Shown one piece after another: positions 35,282-45,003 of a DNA stretch of 64,000 nucleotides (positions are counted from its first letter, which is position 1; the number at the start of each line of letters is the position of its first letter). Made by a program: the position numbers and the translations under genes. The stretch covers positions 145,296 to 209,295 of the forward strand of contig NZ_CAJUBO010000002.1 of NCBI RefSeq assembly GCF_910584445.1. The letters are read 5' to 3'. Origin of the DNA: an uncultured Desulfovibrio sp. Lineage in GTDB: Bacteria > Desulfobacterota > Desulfovibrionia > Desulfovibrionales > Desulfovibrionaceae. The notes under the pieces are model-generated. The model was not told the DNA's origin and did not search any database. It saw only the letters and a list, made by a program, of their open reading frames with translations.

Positions 35282-35785
35282 ATGCCTACAGTAACGTTTC
35301 AGGGCAATCCTCTCCATCTGGTTGGCGATCTGCCCAAAATCGGCGCTCCGGCCCCGGATTTCACTCTCGTTGCCAATGATTTGAGTGCGCGCGGCCTCAA
35401 GGATTTTGCCGGCAAGATCCTGGTCCTGGCCTGCGTGCCGTCTCTGGATACCCCGGTTTGCGATCTGGAAATGCGCCGCTTCAACGCCGAGGCGGCCAAA
35501 CTGTCCGACAGGGTGCGTATTGTCGCCGTGAGCCGCGACCTGCCCTTCGCACAGGCCCGCTGGTGCGGCGCCGCCAACGCCGACGCCGTGGAGACGCTTT
35601 CGGATTACAGGGACGCCGGCTTTGGCCGCGCCTATGGCGTGCTCATTGAGGAACTGCGGCTGCTCGCGCGCGCCGTCTTTGTGGTGGCCCCTGACGGGAC
35701 CCTGGCCTACAGCCAGCTGGTGCCGGAAATGACCAGCGAGCCGGACTACGCCGCCGTGCTCGCCGCCGTGAAGGCGCTTGCCTGA
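35282..35785 (+). CDS. tpx: Thiol peroxidase (Tpx)
   Basis: 167-aa atypical two-Cys peroxiredoxin reducing organic hydroperoxides. Peroxidatic Cys60 in SLDTPVCDLEMRRF and resolving Cys95 in RWCGAANAD match E. coli Tpx spacing. A GAGGAACAG site precedes the ATG. The upstream AT-rich block at about 35240-35275 contains TATAAT-like bases and may be its own promoter. An oxygen-stress gene, as expected in an aerotolerant anaerobe. Confidence 0.95.
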   Translation: MPTVTFQGNPLHLVGDLPKIGAPAPDFTLVANDLSARGLKDFAGKILVLACVPSLDTPVCDLEMRRFNAEAAKLSDRVRIVAVSRDLPFAQARWCGAANADAVETLSDYRDAGFGRAYGVLIEELRLLARAVFVVAPDGTLAYSQLVPEMTSEPDYAAVLAAVKALA

Positions 35786-35869
35786 CCCTGCGCTTTTTCT
35801 GTCGCGTTTTCAGGCGTGCCGGAACTTTCCGGCACGCCCTTTCTTTTGCTCCGGGATGCCTGCGGGCGG

Positions 35870-38800
35870 CTACACATCAAAGAGCATCTCCAGATCTTCG
35901 CGCGTAAGGGATTTCCAGGTATCCTGGCCGGGAATGATGGCCTCGGCCACGCCGCGCTTGGCCTCCTGGAGTTTGAGGATCTTTTCCTCCACAGTGTTCT
36001 GGCAGATGAGCTTGTAGGAAAAGACCTGCCGTGTCTGGCCGATGCGGTGGGTGCGGTCCGTCGCCTGGCTCTCCACAGCCGGGTTCCACCATGGGTCATA
36101 GTGGATGACATAGTCCGCCGAAGTGAGGTTGAGTCCGGTGCCGCCCGCCTTGAGCGAGATAAGGAAGATGGGGATGTCGGGACTGTTGTTGAACCTGTCC
36201 ACCTGCTCGAAACGGTCCTTGCTCGCGCCGTCAAGATAGCAGAAGGGCATCTGGGAAAATTCCAGCCACTGCCGGATGATATGCAGCATCTGGACGAACT
36301 GCGAAAAGACGAGCACCTTGTGTCCCCCTTCCACGATTTCCGAAACCATGTCCTTGAAGGCGTCGAACTTGCCGGACGGCAGATTGTTGGAGAAGCCGGG
36401 CAGATCCATCTTGAGCAGGCGCGGATGGCAGCAGATCTGGCGCAGCTTGAGCAGGGCATCGAGGATGGACATCTGGCTTTTGGCAAGGCCCTTTTCATCC
36501 ACATCGGCCAGCACCTGGGCGCGCAGCTTGCGCGCCAGGGCGGAATACAGTTCGGCCTGGGCCTCTTCCAGGGCGCAGCAGGTGACGCTCTCCACCTTGG
36601 GGGGCAGATCCTTGGCTACTTCGGCCTTGGTGCGCCGGAGGATGAAGGGACGCACGCGCGTACGCAGATACTCAAGGGTTTCGGCGTCGCCGTCCTTGAT
36701 GGGTTTGACGATGCCCCGCTGGAACGCATGCTGTGAACCGAGAAAACCGGGCATGAGAAATTCAAAGAGTGACCAAAGCTCGAAAAGATTGTTCTCGATG
36801 GGCGTGCCCGAGAGGCAAAGGCGCATGCGCGCGTTGATCCTGCGGACAGCGCGGGCCGTGATGGTATTGGGGTTTTTGATGTTCTGGGCTTCGTCCAGGA
36901 TGACCGTATTGAACTCGTGCTTCTCGATCTCCTCAAGATCGCGCCGGAGCAGGGCATAGGTGGTGATGATGAGGTCAGAGTCACCGATATGCTTGAACAT
37001 GCCTTCGCGGCGCGTGCCATAGATGATGAGCCGCCGCAGTTTGGGCACGAACTTTTCCGCCTCGCGCTCCCAGTTGGGCAGGACCGACGTGGGCACCACG
37101 ATGAGATTGGGACCCTTGGGGTGGCTTTCCACCATATACTGGATGAATGCCAGCGTCTGGACGGTCTTGCCCAGGCCCATCTCGTCGGCGAGGATGCCGC
37201 CGAAGCCATATTCGGAGAGAAAATTGAGATAGGAAAGCCCCTGGACCTGATAGCCGCGCAGGGAGGCGTTGAGTCCCTTGGGGGGCGCAATGGGCCGCAC
37301 CTCGCGGAAGGAACGGATCTTTTCGCGCAACTTGTTCCAGAACGAATCCGTAGTGGCGCCGGGCAGATCTTCCAGCAGGCTGTCCAGCACCGGGGCCTCG
37401 AACTGCTTGAACTTCTGCTGCGGCGGCTTGTTCGGGTCCAGCCCCAGGGCCGTGAGCTTGTGGGAGAGCTTTTCCAGCCATGCTTCGGGCAGGCTCGTAT
37501 AGGAACCGTCCTTGAGCTGGACATAGCGCTTGCCGCGCGCCCAGGCCTTCCAGATCTTTTCGAGCGGCAGGGACTGGCCCTCGTAGTCCACAGTGATGTC
37601 CAGCGAGAACCATTTTTCCTTTTCGTTGCTCGTGACCTGCGCGGTGATGGTGGATTTGGCCGTGCGCATCTTGTAGCGCGAGAGCGCCCGCTCCCCATAG
37701 ACCCGATAATTTTCCACCAGTTTTGGATAGCAGTCGAGAAGAAAGGCGATGGCCTCCTCCGGCTCCAGGAACCAGAGCTTGTTGGAGCGCGCCTGAAAGT
37801 CCATGCCCGCAAGCTCGTTCATCAACTGGGCTTCCTCATCCTGATGGCGGCGGACAAGATAGGTCTGGCCCTCATAGGTGTAGCTGCCCGTCTGAAAATC
37901 AGGGTTGGGACCGGGGAGGGTGAACTCGCCATGGCGCGTTTCGTAAATATTGTCGATCTCCAGGGTGAGAAGGCTGCCCTCCTCATCAAGAAACAGCTTG
38001 GGATTATAGGTGGCCGGCTGAAAGACCGGCTCCATGAGCTTGAGGAATTCCTGCGGTTCATACAGTTCCGAAGCCGGGAGCCGCGTCCACACGCGGTCAA
38101 GAAATTCCGAGATCTCTTCATGCGGCACCACGGGCCGGTCATGGATGAGATTGTGCACAAGGGACGGATACAGCCCCGTCTGCACAGGATAAAAATTGTG
38201 CTGGTAGCAGACCCACAGCGGCATCTGCCCGTGGAAGGTGATGGGGCTGTCTTCTCCGTTGCCGCTCTCTTCCTTGCCCGGCCGGATGGGGAGGGGGGCG
38301 CGGCCCTCGCGCTTGAGCAGGACCTCAAAATGGAAGCCCGTATCGTCAAGCCGGGGCTTGAGCTTGAGCGCGAACGGCGTGCTCTCGATGCGGCAGGGCT
38401 TGTCCGTATCCTTCCAGAGCAGATAGTATTCCTTGCGTACGGCCCAGAAAAACCACGAGGTCAGCCCGTCCGGGATCTCCACCCGGTGCCCGTAGTAGTC
38501 GAGATGCTGGCCGATCTGCCGGGCCACATGCGGAAGCTGCGGGGAAAACTCGCTCCAGTCCGGGTTCTGGATGATCTGCTGGAGCGTCACTTCGGCATGG
38601 ACGCTGGAAAGCCCCGACTTGTTCTGACGCCCCCGGAAGAAGGAGACCAGGAGCCGCCCCGGCTCCGGCTCGAACCGAAAGATGAGATAATGCCTGCCGG
38701 GTTCAGGCTCCATCTCGGTGGAGAAAAAATTGCGGAAGCTCTGCTTCCAGTCGGCCAGGGGGGCCGGCAGGTCCTCCGCCTCGCCCTGTTCCTTGCACAA

Positions 38801-39109
38801 TTCTTCCACCAGGCGCAGCCCCAGGGCCGCCACATGGCGGCAGACGCCGGAGAACGCGTCCGAGCAGTTGCACTGCTGGCGCGCGCTCCTGTCCGTAATG
38901 GTGAAGCTCAGGGAAGGGGTATAGACCTGGAGGTCCTCCCCCTGGATGACGCCCTGCACGTCCCAGGTTTCGCCTTCCTGGATATTAATTTTTTGCACCC
39001 CGCCTTCAGAGAGGATATAGTACGCCGCGTCACGGATATATTCCGGCACGCTGTCATGCAGGAAGGTCTGGCACATTTCCCTGACGACATTCTGTTCTGA
39101 ACGGCTCAT
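35870..39109 (-). CDS. SWI/SNF-family helicase with SWIM zinc finger
   Basis: 1079 aa. The N-terminus has a SWIM finger C80xC82-x7-C90xH92 (QCNCSDAFSGVCRHVA), a feature of bacterial SNF2 proteins. The C-terminal 450 residues form the two RecA lobes: DEMGLGKTVQ near 641 (motif I), DEAQ near 737 (motif II), LSGTPIENN, and QATDRTHRIGQTRQ (motif VI). The central region (about 150-570) matches the associated domain found in bacterial SNF2 proteins. Likely a chromosomal DNA translocase; not near defence genes here. Confidence 0.92.
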   Translation of the reverse strand: MSRSEQNVVREMCQTFLHDSVPEYIRDAAYYILSEGGVQKINIQEGETWDVQGVIQGEDLQVYTPSLSFTITDRSARQQCNCSDAFSGVCRHVAALGLRLVEELCKEQGEAEDLPAPLADWKQSFRNFFSTEMEPEPGRHYLIFRFEPEPGRLLVSFFRGRQNKSGLSSVHAEVTLQQIIQNPDWSEFSPQLPHVARQIGQHLDYYGHRVEIPDGLTSWFFWAVRKEYYLLWKDTDKPCRIESTPFALKLKPRLDDTGFHFEVLLKREGRAPLPIRPGKEESGNGEDSPITFHGQMPLWVCYQHNFYPVQTGLYPSLVHNLIHDRPVVPHEEISEFLDRVWTRLPASELYEPQEFLKLMEPVFQPATYNPKLFLDEEGSLLTLEIDNIYETRHGEFTLPGPNPDFQTGSYTYEGQTYLVRRHQDEEAQLMNELAGMDFQARSNKLWFLEPEEAIAFLLDCYPKLVENYRVYGERALSRYKMRTAKSTITAQVTSNEKEKWFSLDITVDYEGQSLPLEKIWKAWARGKRYVQLKDGSYTSLPEAWLEKLSHKLTALGLDPNKPPQQKFKQFEAPVLDSLLEDLPGATTDSFWNKLREKIRSFREVRPIAPPKGLNASLRGYQVQGLSYLNFLSEYGFGGILADEMGLGKTVQTLAFIQYMVESHPKGPNLIVVPTSVLPNWEREAEKFVPKLRRLIIYGTRREGMFKHIGDSDLIITTYALLRRDLEEIEKHEFNTVILDEAQNIKNPNTITARAVRRINARMRLCLSGTPIENNLFELWSLFEFLMPGFLGSQHAFQRGIVKPIKDGDAETLEYLRTRVRPFILRRTKAEVAKDLPPKVESVTCCALEEAQAELYSALARKLRAQVLADVDEKGLAKSQMSILDALLKLRQICCHPRLLKMDLPGFSNNLPSGKFDAFKDMVSEIVEGGHKVLVFSQFVQMLHIIRQWLEFSQMPFCYLDGASKDRFEQVDRFNNSPDIPIFLISLKAGGTGLNLTSADYVIHYDPWWNPAVESQATDRTHRIGQTRQVFSYKLICQNTVEEKILKLQEAKRGVAEAIIPGQDTWKSLTREDLEMLFDV

Positions 39110-39252
39110 TTTCCCCTCGCGGACGCGGCGGGTCCCCCCTGCGGAACGGGGGTCCGTTCCGTTCCATGAGGAACGCGCAAGCGTCTGATGTTCACGGATT
39201 GGGAACCCTTAGCACACGTTCCGCGACACATGCAACTATCTCCTTGCGAAAT

Positions 39253-40923
39253 ATGAAAAAATATTCTCTTTTTCTTTCTGTGCTCCTGGCGGCCGGGGCG
39301 TTGGGCCTGTTCGGCACAGGTTTTTCGGGGGCGGCGGGACCTGTGGCGGAACTCCCCGTGGAGTCCGGCGTCCCCGAACCCCGGGACAGGGATGAAATGC
39401 CTGTGGATGGCGGCCGGATCTTTTTCGGGAGCATCGGCGAGGCCTCAAATCTCATTTCCTATCTCTCCACGGATTCCGCCTCGCATGAAGTGGCGGACCT
39501 GCTCTTTGTGGCGCCCCTGCGCTACAACAAGGATCTTGAACCGGAACCGTGGGCTGCCGAACGCTGGAGCATGGAGGATGGCGGCAAGCGCATGCGCTTT
39601 ACCCTTCGCAAGGGCATCCTGTGGGAAGATGGCACGGAACTCACCGCCGAAGATGTGGCCTTCACCGTGCGCGTGGTGACGGACCCGGCCACGGCCAGTC
39701 CCTATGCCGAGGACTTTTCCCGCATCAAGGAACTGCGCGTTCTGGACCGCTACACCTTTGAAGCCGTATATGAGGAATTTTTCGCGCGGGCCGTGGCCTC
39801 GTGGATGAGTCCCATTCTTCCCAAGCATGTCCTTGAGGGGCAGAACATCCGCCGGACGCCGTTCTCGCGCAAGCCCACAGGGGCCGGCCCATACCGCCTG
39901 AAATCCTGGGACGCCGGCAGCAGCATCACGCTCGCGGCATCGCCCACCTATTTTGGCGGACGGCCGCATATCGACGAGGCCATCTACCGCATCATCCCGG
40001 ACGACGCCACCATGTTCATGGAAACGCGCGCGGGGCGCCTTGACGTCATGAACCTCAGCCCGCTCCAGTACCTGCGCCAGACCTCCGGGCCGGTCTGGGA
40101 ACAGGAATTTCACAAGTACCGCTATCTTGCCTCGGTCTATATTTTCCTCGGCTTCAATCTTGAGCATCCGTTTTTCAAGGATGTCCGCGTGCGCCGTGCC
40201 CTTTCCCTGGCGATCAATCGGGATGACCTCGTCAAGGGGGTCCTGCTCGGCCAGGGGGTGGCCGCCTTCGGGCCGTACAAGCCCGGTTCCTGGGCGATCC
40301 ATCCCACGCTCAAACCCGTCGCGCAGGATGTGGCGGAAGCGCGGCGCCTGCTGGCCGAAGCGGGCTTCAGGCCCGATGCGGACGGCATGCTCCGGCGCGA
40401 CGGCAGGCCCTTTGCCTTCAGTATCCTTACAAATCAGGGCAATGAGCAGCGCATCCTCACGGCCACGCTCATTCAGAGCCAGCTCCGCGCCATCGGTGTG
40501 GACGCGCGCATCCGCACAGTCGAATGGGCCGCCTTTATCCGGGAATTTGTCAACAAGGGCCGCTTTGACGCTGTCATCCTTGGCTGGACCATCCCGCAGG
40601 ATCCGGACATTTTTCAGATCTGGCACTCCTCGCAGGCCCACGACGGCGGCCTGAATTTCATCCATTACAAGAATCCGGAGGTGGACTCCCTGCTGGAAGC
40701 TGCGCGCGCCACACCGGAGCGGGAGAAACGCGCCGCCCTGTATGCCCGCGTGCAGGAGATCCTCGCGGACGAGCAGCCGTACTGCTTCCTCTTCGTGCCC
40801 TATGCGCTGCCCGTGGTGCAGCGGCGCTTCATGGGCATTGAACCCGCCCTTGCGGGCATCATGTACAATTTTGAAAAATGGTGGGTGCCCAGGGTCATGC
40901 AGCGGCATGCGCTGACGCCATAG
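39253..40923 (+). CDS. Peptide/nickel-type extracellular solute-binding protein
   Basis: 556 aa, SBP family 5. N-terminal signal sequence MKKYSLFLSVLLAAGALG, with no lipobox Cys, so secreted to the periplasm. Signature region RRALSLAINRDDLVKGVLLGQG and the domain structure are those of OppA/DppA-like proteins. ATG 39253 has a weak ribosome-binding site; an upstream in-frame extension to 39166 is unlikely. No permease or ATPase genes are adjacent; oppB/oppC-like genes lie at 48419-50298 on the other strand. Confidence 0.88.
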   Translation: MKKYSLFLSVLLAAGALGLFGTGFSGAAGPVAELPVESGVPEPRDRDEMPVDGGRIFFGSIGEASNLISYLSTDSASHEVADLLFVAPLRYNKDLEPEPWAAERWSMEDGGKRMRFTLRKGILWEDGTELTAEDVAFTVRVVTDPATASPYAEDFSRIKELRVLDRYTFEAVYEEFFARAVASWMSPILPKHVLEGQNIRRTPFSRKPTGAGPYRLKSWDAGSSITLAASPTYFGGRPHIDEAIYRIIPDDATMFMETRAGRLDVMNLSPLQYLRQTSGPVWEQEFHKYRYLASVYIFLGFNLEHPFFKDVRVRRALSLAINRDDLVKGVLLGQGVAAFGPYKPGSWAIHPTLKPVAQDVAEARRLLAEAGFRPDADGMLRRDGRPFAFSILTNQGNEQRILTATLIQSQLRAIGVDARIRTVEWAAFIREFVNKGRFDAVILGWTIPQDPDIFQIWHSSQAHDGGLNFIHYKNPEVDSLLEAARATPEREKRAALYARVQEILADEQPYCFLFVPYALPVVQRRFMGIEPALAGIMYNFEKWWVPRVMQRHALTP

Positions 40924-40985
40924 AGCATTCCGCTGAGGAAAATATCTCTGGGAGAGATATTTTCCTCAGGTTTCGCTGTCGCCAT
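40921..40985. terminator. Long perfect hairpin after the binding-protein gene (repeat copy E)
   Basis: 40933-40949 and 40953-40969 are a perfect 17-bp inverted repeat (CTGAGGAAAATATCTCT) with a GGG loop, right after the stop codon. The flank (TAGAGCATTC; TTTCGCTGTCGCC) resembles the other repeat copies. Probably a transcription terminator, and part of the same repeat family. Confidence 0.7.
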
Positions 40986-41059
40986 TTCCCCGCGGCTGCG
41001 GTCTCGGCGCATCCAGGGGGTCCGCGTCCGCCGCAGTACGGCGACGAGATATCAGCCAA

Positions 41060-41130
41060 CGGCATATGCCCAAGCTGTTTATGTTATGATTTTTAATTAT
41101 TTCATACTATATGATATAAGTATTTGCTTA
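41060..41130. promoter_or_regulatory. AT-rich upstream region of the hydrolase gene
   Basis: Between the hairpin and the hydrolase start lies an AT-rich block around 41085-41130 (GATTTTTAATTATTTCATAC, then ATATGATATAAGTATTTGC) unlike the GC-rich surroundings. It offers promoter-like hexamers and an imperfect dyad ATACTATATGATAT that a LysR-type regulator such as the nearby gene could bind. Only composition and dyad symmetry support this. Confidence 0.3.
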
Positions 41131-41197
41131 AAATTCCCGCCATCGGTATTCCGGTCTTCCACAGGACGCAATTCCCTCAACCGAAAAGCGAGGAAGC

Positions 41198-42274
41198 ATG
41201 CGAAGGGCACGGTACATCGCCGCCATGATGGCGCTCGCGGCCATCTGCGCCATGGGGCAGCAGACGGGACTGGCCGAAGCGGCGGCCATTTCCGCCTATG
41301 GAGGAACGAGTATGCGGACGGACAAGGATTGGGACAGGATTTTCCCGAAAAGCGGCAAGGTGGCGCACAGAAAGGTGCGCTTTAAAAATCGCTATGGCAT
41401 CGAACTCGCGGGAGATCTCTACATTCCCGAGTCAGGCGGGCAAAAACAGGCGGCCATCGCTGTGTGCGGACCGTTTGGCGCGGTCAAGGAGCAGGCATCG
41501 GGCCTGTATGCCCAGACCATGGCCGAACGTGGTTTTCTGACGCTGGCCTTTGACCCCTCCTTTACGGGCGAGAGCGGCGGCGAGCCGCGCAATGTGGCCT
41601 CGCCGGACATCAATACCGAGGACGTGAGCGCCGCCGTGGACTTTCTGGCGACGCTTCCCGAAGCTGATCCAAAGGCCATCGGTGTCATTGGCATCTGCGG
41701 CTTTGGCGGCATGGCCCTCAACGCCGCGGCCATGGATACGCGCATCAGGGGCACCGTCACATCCACCATGTATGACATGAGCCGGGTCAATGCCAACGGC
41801 TACTTCGATGCCATGGACGCGGACGCGCGCCACAAGCGCCGCCAGGAACTCAATGCCCGGCGCACGGCGGATTTCCGGAACGGCAGCAGCGCCCCCTCAC
41901 CGGACGGACTGCCGGAAAAGCTGACGGGCAATGAACCGCAGTTCGTCAAAGACTATTACGACTACTACAAGACCAAGCGGGGCTTCCATCCACGCTCCAT
42001 CAACTCCAATGGCGCCTGGAATGCCACCATGCCGCTTTCGTTCATGAACATGCCGCTGCTGGCATATGCCGGGGAGATCCGCACTCCCGTACTCATGATC
42101 CACGGCGAAAAGGCCCATTCCCGCTATTTCAGCGAGGACGCCTTCAAAAAGCTGCGTGGCGGGAACAAGGAACTGCTGATCATTCCCGGAGCCAATCACA
42201 CGGATCTGTATGATCGTATGGATGTGATCCCCTTTGATACGATCGAGGCATTTTTCAAATCCAGCCTGAAATGA
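41198..42274 (+). CDS. Exported alpha/beta hydrolase with Cys nucleophile
   Basis: 358 aa. Signal sequence MRRARYIAAMMALAAICAMG. The nucleophile elbow is GICGFG with Cys167 replacing the usual Ser, as in dienelactone-hydrolase-like enzymes and some YcjY-type hydrolases. An Asp/Glu-containing strand MIHGEKAHSR and the catalytic His in GANHTDLYD follow. Substrate unknown. Preceded by an AT-rich region and followed by a terminator; a LysR gene converges on it. Confidence 0.8.
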   Translation: MRRARYIAAMMALAAICAMGQQTGLAEAAAISAYGGTSMRTDKDWDRIFPKSGKVAHRKVRFKNRYGIELAGDLYIPESGGQKQAAIAVCGPFGAVKEQASGLYAQTMAERGFLTLAFDPSFTGESGGEPRNVASPDINTEDVSAAVDFLATLPEADPKAIGVIGICGFGGMALNAAAMDTRIRGTVTSTMYDMSRVNANGYFDAMDADARHKRRQELNARRTADFRNGSSAPSPDGLPEKLTGNEPQFVKDYYDYYKTKRGFHPRSINSNGAWNATMPLSFMNMPLLAYAGEIRTPVLMIHGEKAHSRYFSEDAFKKLRGGNKELLIIPGANHTDLYDRMDVIPFDTIEAFFKSSLK

Positions 42275-42301
42275 CGGCATCCGCCGCTACTGGCGGAAAT
42301 C

Positions 42302-42331
42302 AGGCGACGCTCCCGGGAACGTCGCCTTTTT
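42302..42331 (+). terminator. Rho-independent terminator after the hydrolase gene
   Basis: AGGCGACG at 42302 pairs with CGTCGCCT at 42320, a stable stem with 10-base loop, followed by TTTTT. Confidence 0.85.
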
Positions 42332-42353
42332 GTATGAAAGAAAATCTCGCGTC

Positions 42354-42420
42354 AGAGCGTTTTCGCAATCAAATTGCGTAAATACTCTGGCGGATAATGA
42401 GCATCCAGACCGCGTGCCGA
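42354..42420. repeat. Intergenic repeat copy B
   Basis: AGAGCGTTTTCGCA, a 7-base spacer, then TGCGTAAATACTCT, the imperfect palindrome also found at 23516. It continues GGCGGATAATGAGCATCCAGACCGCG, which resembles the copy at 53393 (TGAGCGTCCAGACCGCG). Lies between the hydrolase and LysR genes. Confidence 0.7.
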
Positions 42421-42433
42421 CGCGCTCCGGGGC

Positions 42434-43333
42434 TTAGCCGGCCGTGCCGAAAGCCGCCAGGATCTTCCGCAGAAAGACCTCTGCGGCCGGAGAAAATATC
42501 TGCCGCTTTTTCCATACGATATTCAATCCTGTTTCCAGGCGTGGCTCCAGCAGGCGGAAACAGAGCGCGCTGTCTTCAGAGATGTCGACCAGCCCTGCGA
42601 GGGTGATGACGTGCCCGATGCCGCTCTCGGCAAGGATGGCCGCGTTATAGACCAGATTGAAGGTCCCCGCCACGTCAAGTTTTCCAAAATCCTCTCCGAA
42701 CCACTCAAGAAATCCATTCCTCGCGGATGTGCGGCGGATGGCCTGCCGGGAAAGCAGGAGCGGCTCGCCGAGCAGGTCCTGCCTGCAAAGCGTCCGCCGG
42801 GCGGCAAGAGCGCTGGTTTTGCGCGTGATGACGCCCCAGACGTCGTTCTCCGGAAGATCGACGTGATCATATTTGCCGAGAGCCGCGGGCTGGATCAGGA
42901 GACCGAAATCCAGCAGCCCCTTGTCCAGGCGTTCCGTCACGTCTTCCTGATTGCCACTGTGCAGATGGATATGGATGTGGGGATGCTCTTCCCTGATCTC
43001 CCGGAGGATACCGGCCACATGCCGCATGATCCGCGTTTCGCCCGCGCCGATGTGGATGTCGCCCGCTATGGTCTCTTCGCCGGCGGCGAATTCCGCTTCC
43101 GTCTTGTCGAGCATGTCCACGACTTCTTCCGCGCGCTTGCGCAGGCGCATTCCGTCGGGCGTCAGGGACACGCTGTGGCTGTGTCGGACAAAGAGCCTGG
43201 TCCCCAGCTCTTCCTCAAGCTCCCCGATCTGGCGGGAAAGTGTGGGCTGCGTCACATGCAGGACGTTTGCCGCCCCGGTCATGCTGCCTTCTCTGGCAAT
43301 TGCCAGAAAATAGCGCAGTACCCGCACTTCCAT
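42434..43333 (-). CDS. LysR-type transcriptional regulator
   Basis: 299 aa. N-terminal winged HTH: FLAIAREGSMTGAANVLHVT and QPTLSRQIGELEEELGTRLF, then a periplasmic-binding-like effector domain. The ATG at 43333 has no strong ribosome-binding site. Convergent with the hydrolase gene, which is a plausible target (40-330 bp shared region on the other side is not between them, so a regulatory link is by proximity only). Starts 18 bp after the pyrG stop. Confidence 0.9.
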   Translation of the reverse strand: MEVRVLRYFLAIAREGSMTGAANVLHVTQPTLSRQIGELEEELGTRLFVRHSHSVSLTPDGMRLRKRAEEVVDMLDKTEAEFAAGEETIAGDIHIGAGETRIMRHVAGILREIREEHPHIHIHLHSGNQEDVTERLDKGLLDFGLLIQPAALGKYDHVDLPENDVWGVITRKTSALAARRTLCRQDLLGEPLLLSRQAIRRTSARNGFLEWFGEDFGKLDVAGTFNLVYNAAILAESGIGHVITLAGLVDISEDSALCFRLLEPRLETGLNIVWKKRQIFSPAAEVFLRKILAAFGTAG

Positions 43334-43350
43334 GCAACGACAGGGACAGG

Positions 43351-44994
43351 CTATGCCTTGGCCCGCGCCTTGGCGGCCTTGATGAAGTCACGGAACAGGG
43401 GATGCGCCTGCATGGGCCGGGACTTGAATTCGGGATGGAACTGGCAGCCGAGGAACCATGGATGATCGGGCAGTTCCACGATCTCCACCAGAGAATCATC
43501 GGGCGCGGTTCCGCTGAAGATCATGCCCTTGTCGCCCAGAACATCCTTAAAGTCATTGTTGAACTCGTAGCGGTGCCGGTGGCGTTCATCCACCATTTCC
43601 GCGCCATAGGCGGCATGGGCGCGACTGCCGGGGAGGAGCTTGCAGGGGTAGGAGCCGAGCCGCATGGTGCCCCCCTTGTCGCTTTCCACATCGCGGCGTT
43701 CCAGGTTGTGGGTGCGGAAGTCGAACCACTCCTTCATCAGGTAGATGACCTTTTGGGGGGAGCGGGGATCGAACTCTTCGGAATTGGCTTCCGCAAGGCC
43801 CGCCACATTGCGCGCGAACTCAATGACGGCGCACTGCATGCCAAGGCAGATGCCGAAAAACGGCACCTTCCGCTCACGCGCATACTGAATGGCCGCGATC
43901 TTGCCTTCCACCCCGCGATACCCGAAGCCGCCGGGCACCAGGATGCCGTCGCACCCCGCAAATACCGTCGCCGCATTGTCAGGAGTAACGGTTTCGGAGT
44001 TGACATAGCGCAGTTCCACGGCCACGCGGTTGGCAACGCCGCCATGCATCAAGGCTTCATGCAGGCTTTTGTAAGCCTCTTTGAGGTCCACATATTTGCC
44101 CACGATGGCAATCGTCACCTTGCCCTGGGGATTGGCGCTGTCGTGAATGAGCCGTTCCCACGCCTCAAGATGGGCGTTGCGCGCCGGCAGCCGGAGCATG
44201 ATGGCGACTTTCTGGTCAAAGCCTTCCTCATAGAATTTCAGAGGCACTTCATAGATGTTGTTCACATCCACGGAGGAAAAGACCGCATCCTCGTCCACAT
44301 TGCAGAACAGGGCGATCTTTTTCCGCATCTCCTGCGGGATGCTCTGCTCGCACCGACAGAGGATGATATCCGGCTGGATGCCGATGGAGAGCAATTCCTT
44401 GACGCTGTGCTGGGTGGGCTTGGTCTTGTGCTCGCCGGCGCACCGCAGGTAGGGGACAAGGGTCAGGTGGATGTTCAGGCAGTTGTCCCGGCCGAGGTCG
44501 GAACGGAGCTGGCGGATGGCCTCCAGAAAGGGGAGGCCTTCAATGTCGCCCACGGTGCCGCCGATTTCGATGATCGCCACATCCGGCGCATCCGGGCCTT
44601 CGGCGAGGGAGAGCACCGTGTGCTTGATCTCGTCCGTGATGTGGGGAATGACCTGCACCGTGGCGCCGAGATAATCGCCACGCCGCTCCTTGGCGATGAC
44701 ATGATTGTAGATGGCGCCAGAAGTGGTGTTGTTCTTCCGCGACATGGGCACATTGAGGTACCGTTCGTAATGGCCGAGGTCCAGATCCGTCTCCGCGCCG
44801 TCGTCAGTGACGAAGACCTCGCCATGCTGGAAGGGATTCATGGTGCCGGGGTCCACATTGATGTACGGGTCCAGCTTCTGGATGGTGACATCAAGCCCGC
44901 GCGTCTGCAGGAGCGCCCCGAGCGAGGCCGCCGCCAATCCCTTGCCCAGTGAGGAAAGCACGCCGCCCGTCACGAAGATGAACTTGGTTTTCAT
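43351..44994 (-). CDS. pyrG: CTP synthase
   Basis: 547 aa; makes CTP from UTP, ATP and glutamine. The N-terminal synthase domain begins KFIFVTGGVLSSLGKG; the C-terminal glutamine amidotransferase has FFGICLGMQCAV with the nucleophilic Cys, and a His/Glu pair near the end (FHPEFKS). AAAGGTGG places the start at 44994; ATG 45003 would sit in the binding site. Confidence 0.97.
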   Translation of the reverse strand: MKTKFIFVTGGVLSSLGKGLAAASLGALLQTRGLDVTIQKLDPYINVDPGTMNPFQHGEVFVTDDGAETDLDLGHYERYLNVPMSRKNNTTSGAIYNHVIAKERRGDYLGATVQVIPHITDEIKHTVLSLAEGPDAPDVAIIEIGGTVGDIEGLPFLEAIRQLRSDLGRDNCLNIHLTLVPYLRCAGEHKTKPTQHSVKELLSIGIQPDIILCRCEQSIPQEMRKKIALFCNVDEDAVFSSVDVNNIYEVPLKFYEEGFDQKVAIMLRLPARNAHLEAWERLIHDSANPQGKVTIAIVGKYVDLKEAYKSLHEALMHGGVANRVAVELRYVNSETVTPDNAATVFAGCDGILVPGGFGYRGVEGKIAAIQYARERKVPFFGICLGMQCAVIEFARNVAGLAEANSEEFDPRSPQKVIYLMKEWFDFRTHNLERRDVESDKGGTMRLGSYPCKLLPGSRAHAAYGAEMVDERHRHRYEFNNDFKDVLGDKGMIFSGTAPDDSLVEIVELPDHPWFLGCQFHPEFKSRPMQAHPLFRDFIKAAKARAKA

Positions 44995-45003
44995 GGCATC
45001 CAC

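Noticed and set aside
36917..39100. 727-codon plus-strand open frame over the SWI/SNF gene
   Set aside because: The minus-strand gene has all helicase motifs, so the opposite frame is a shadow.
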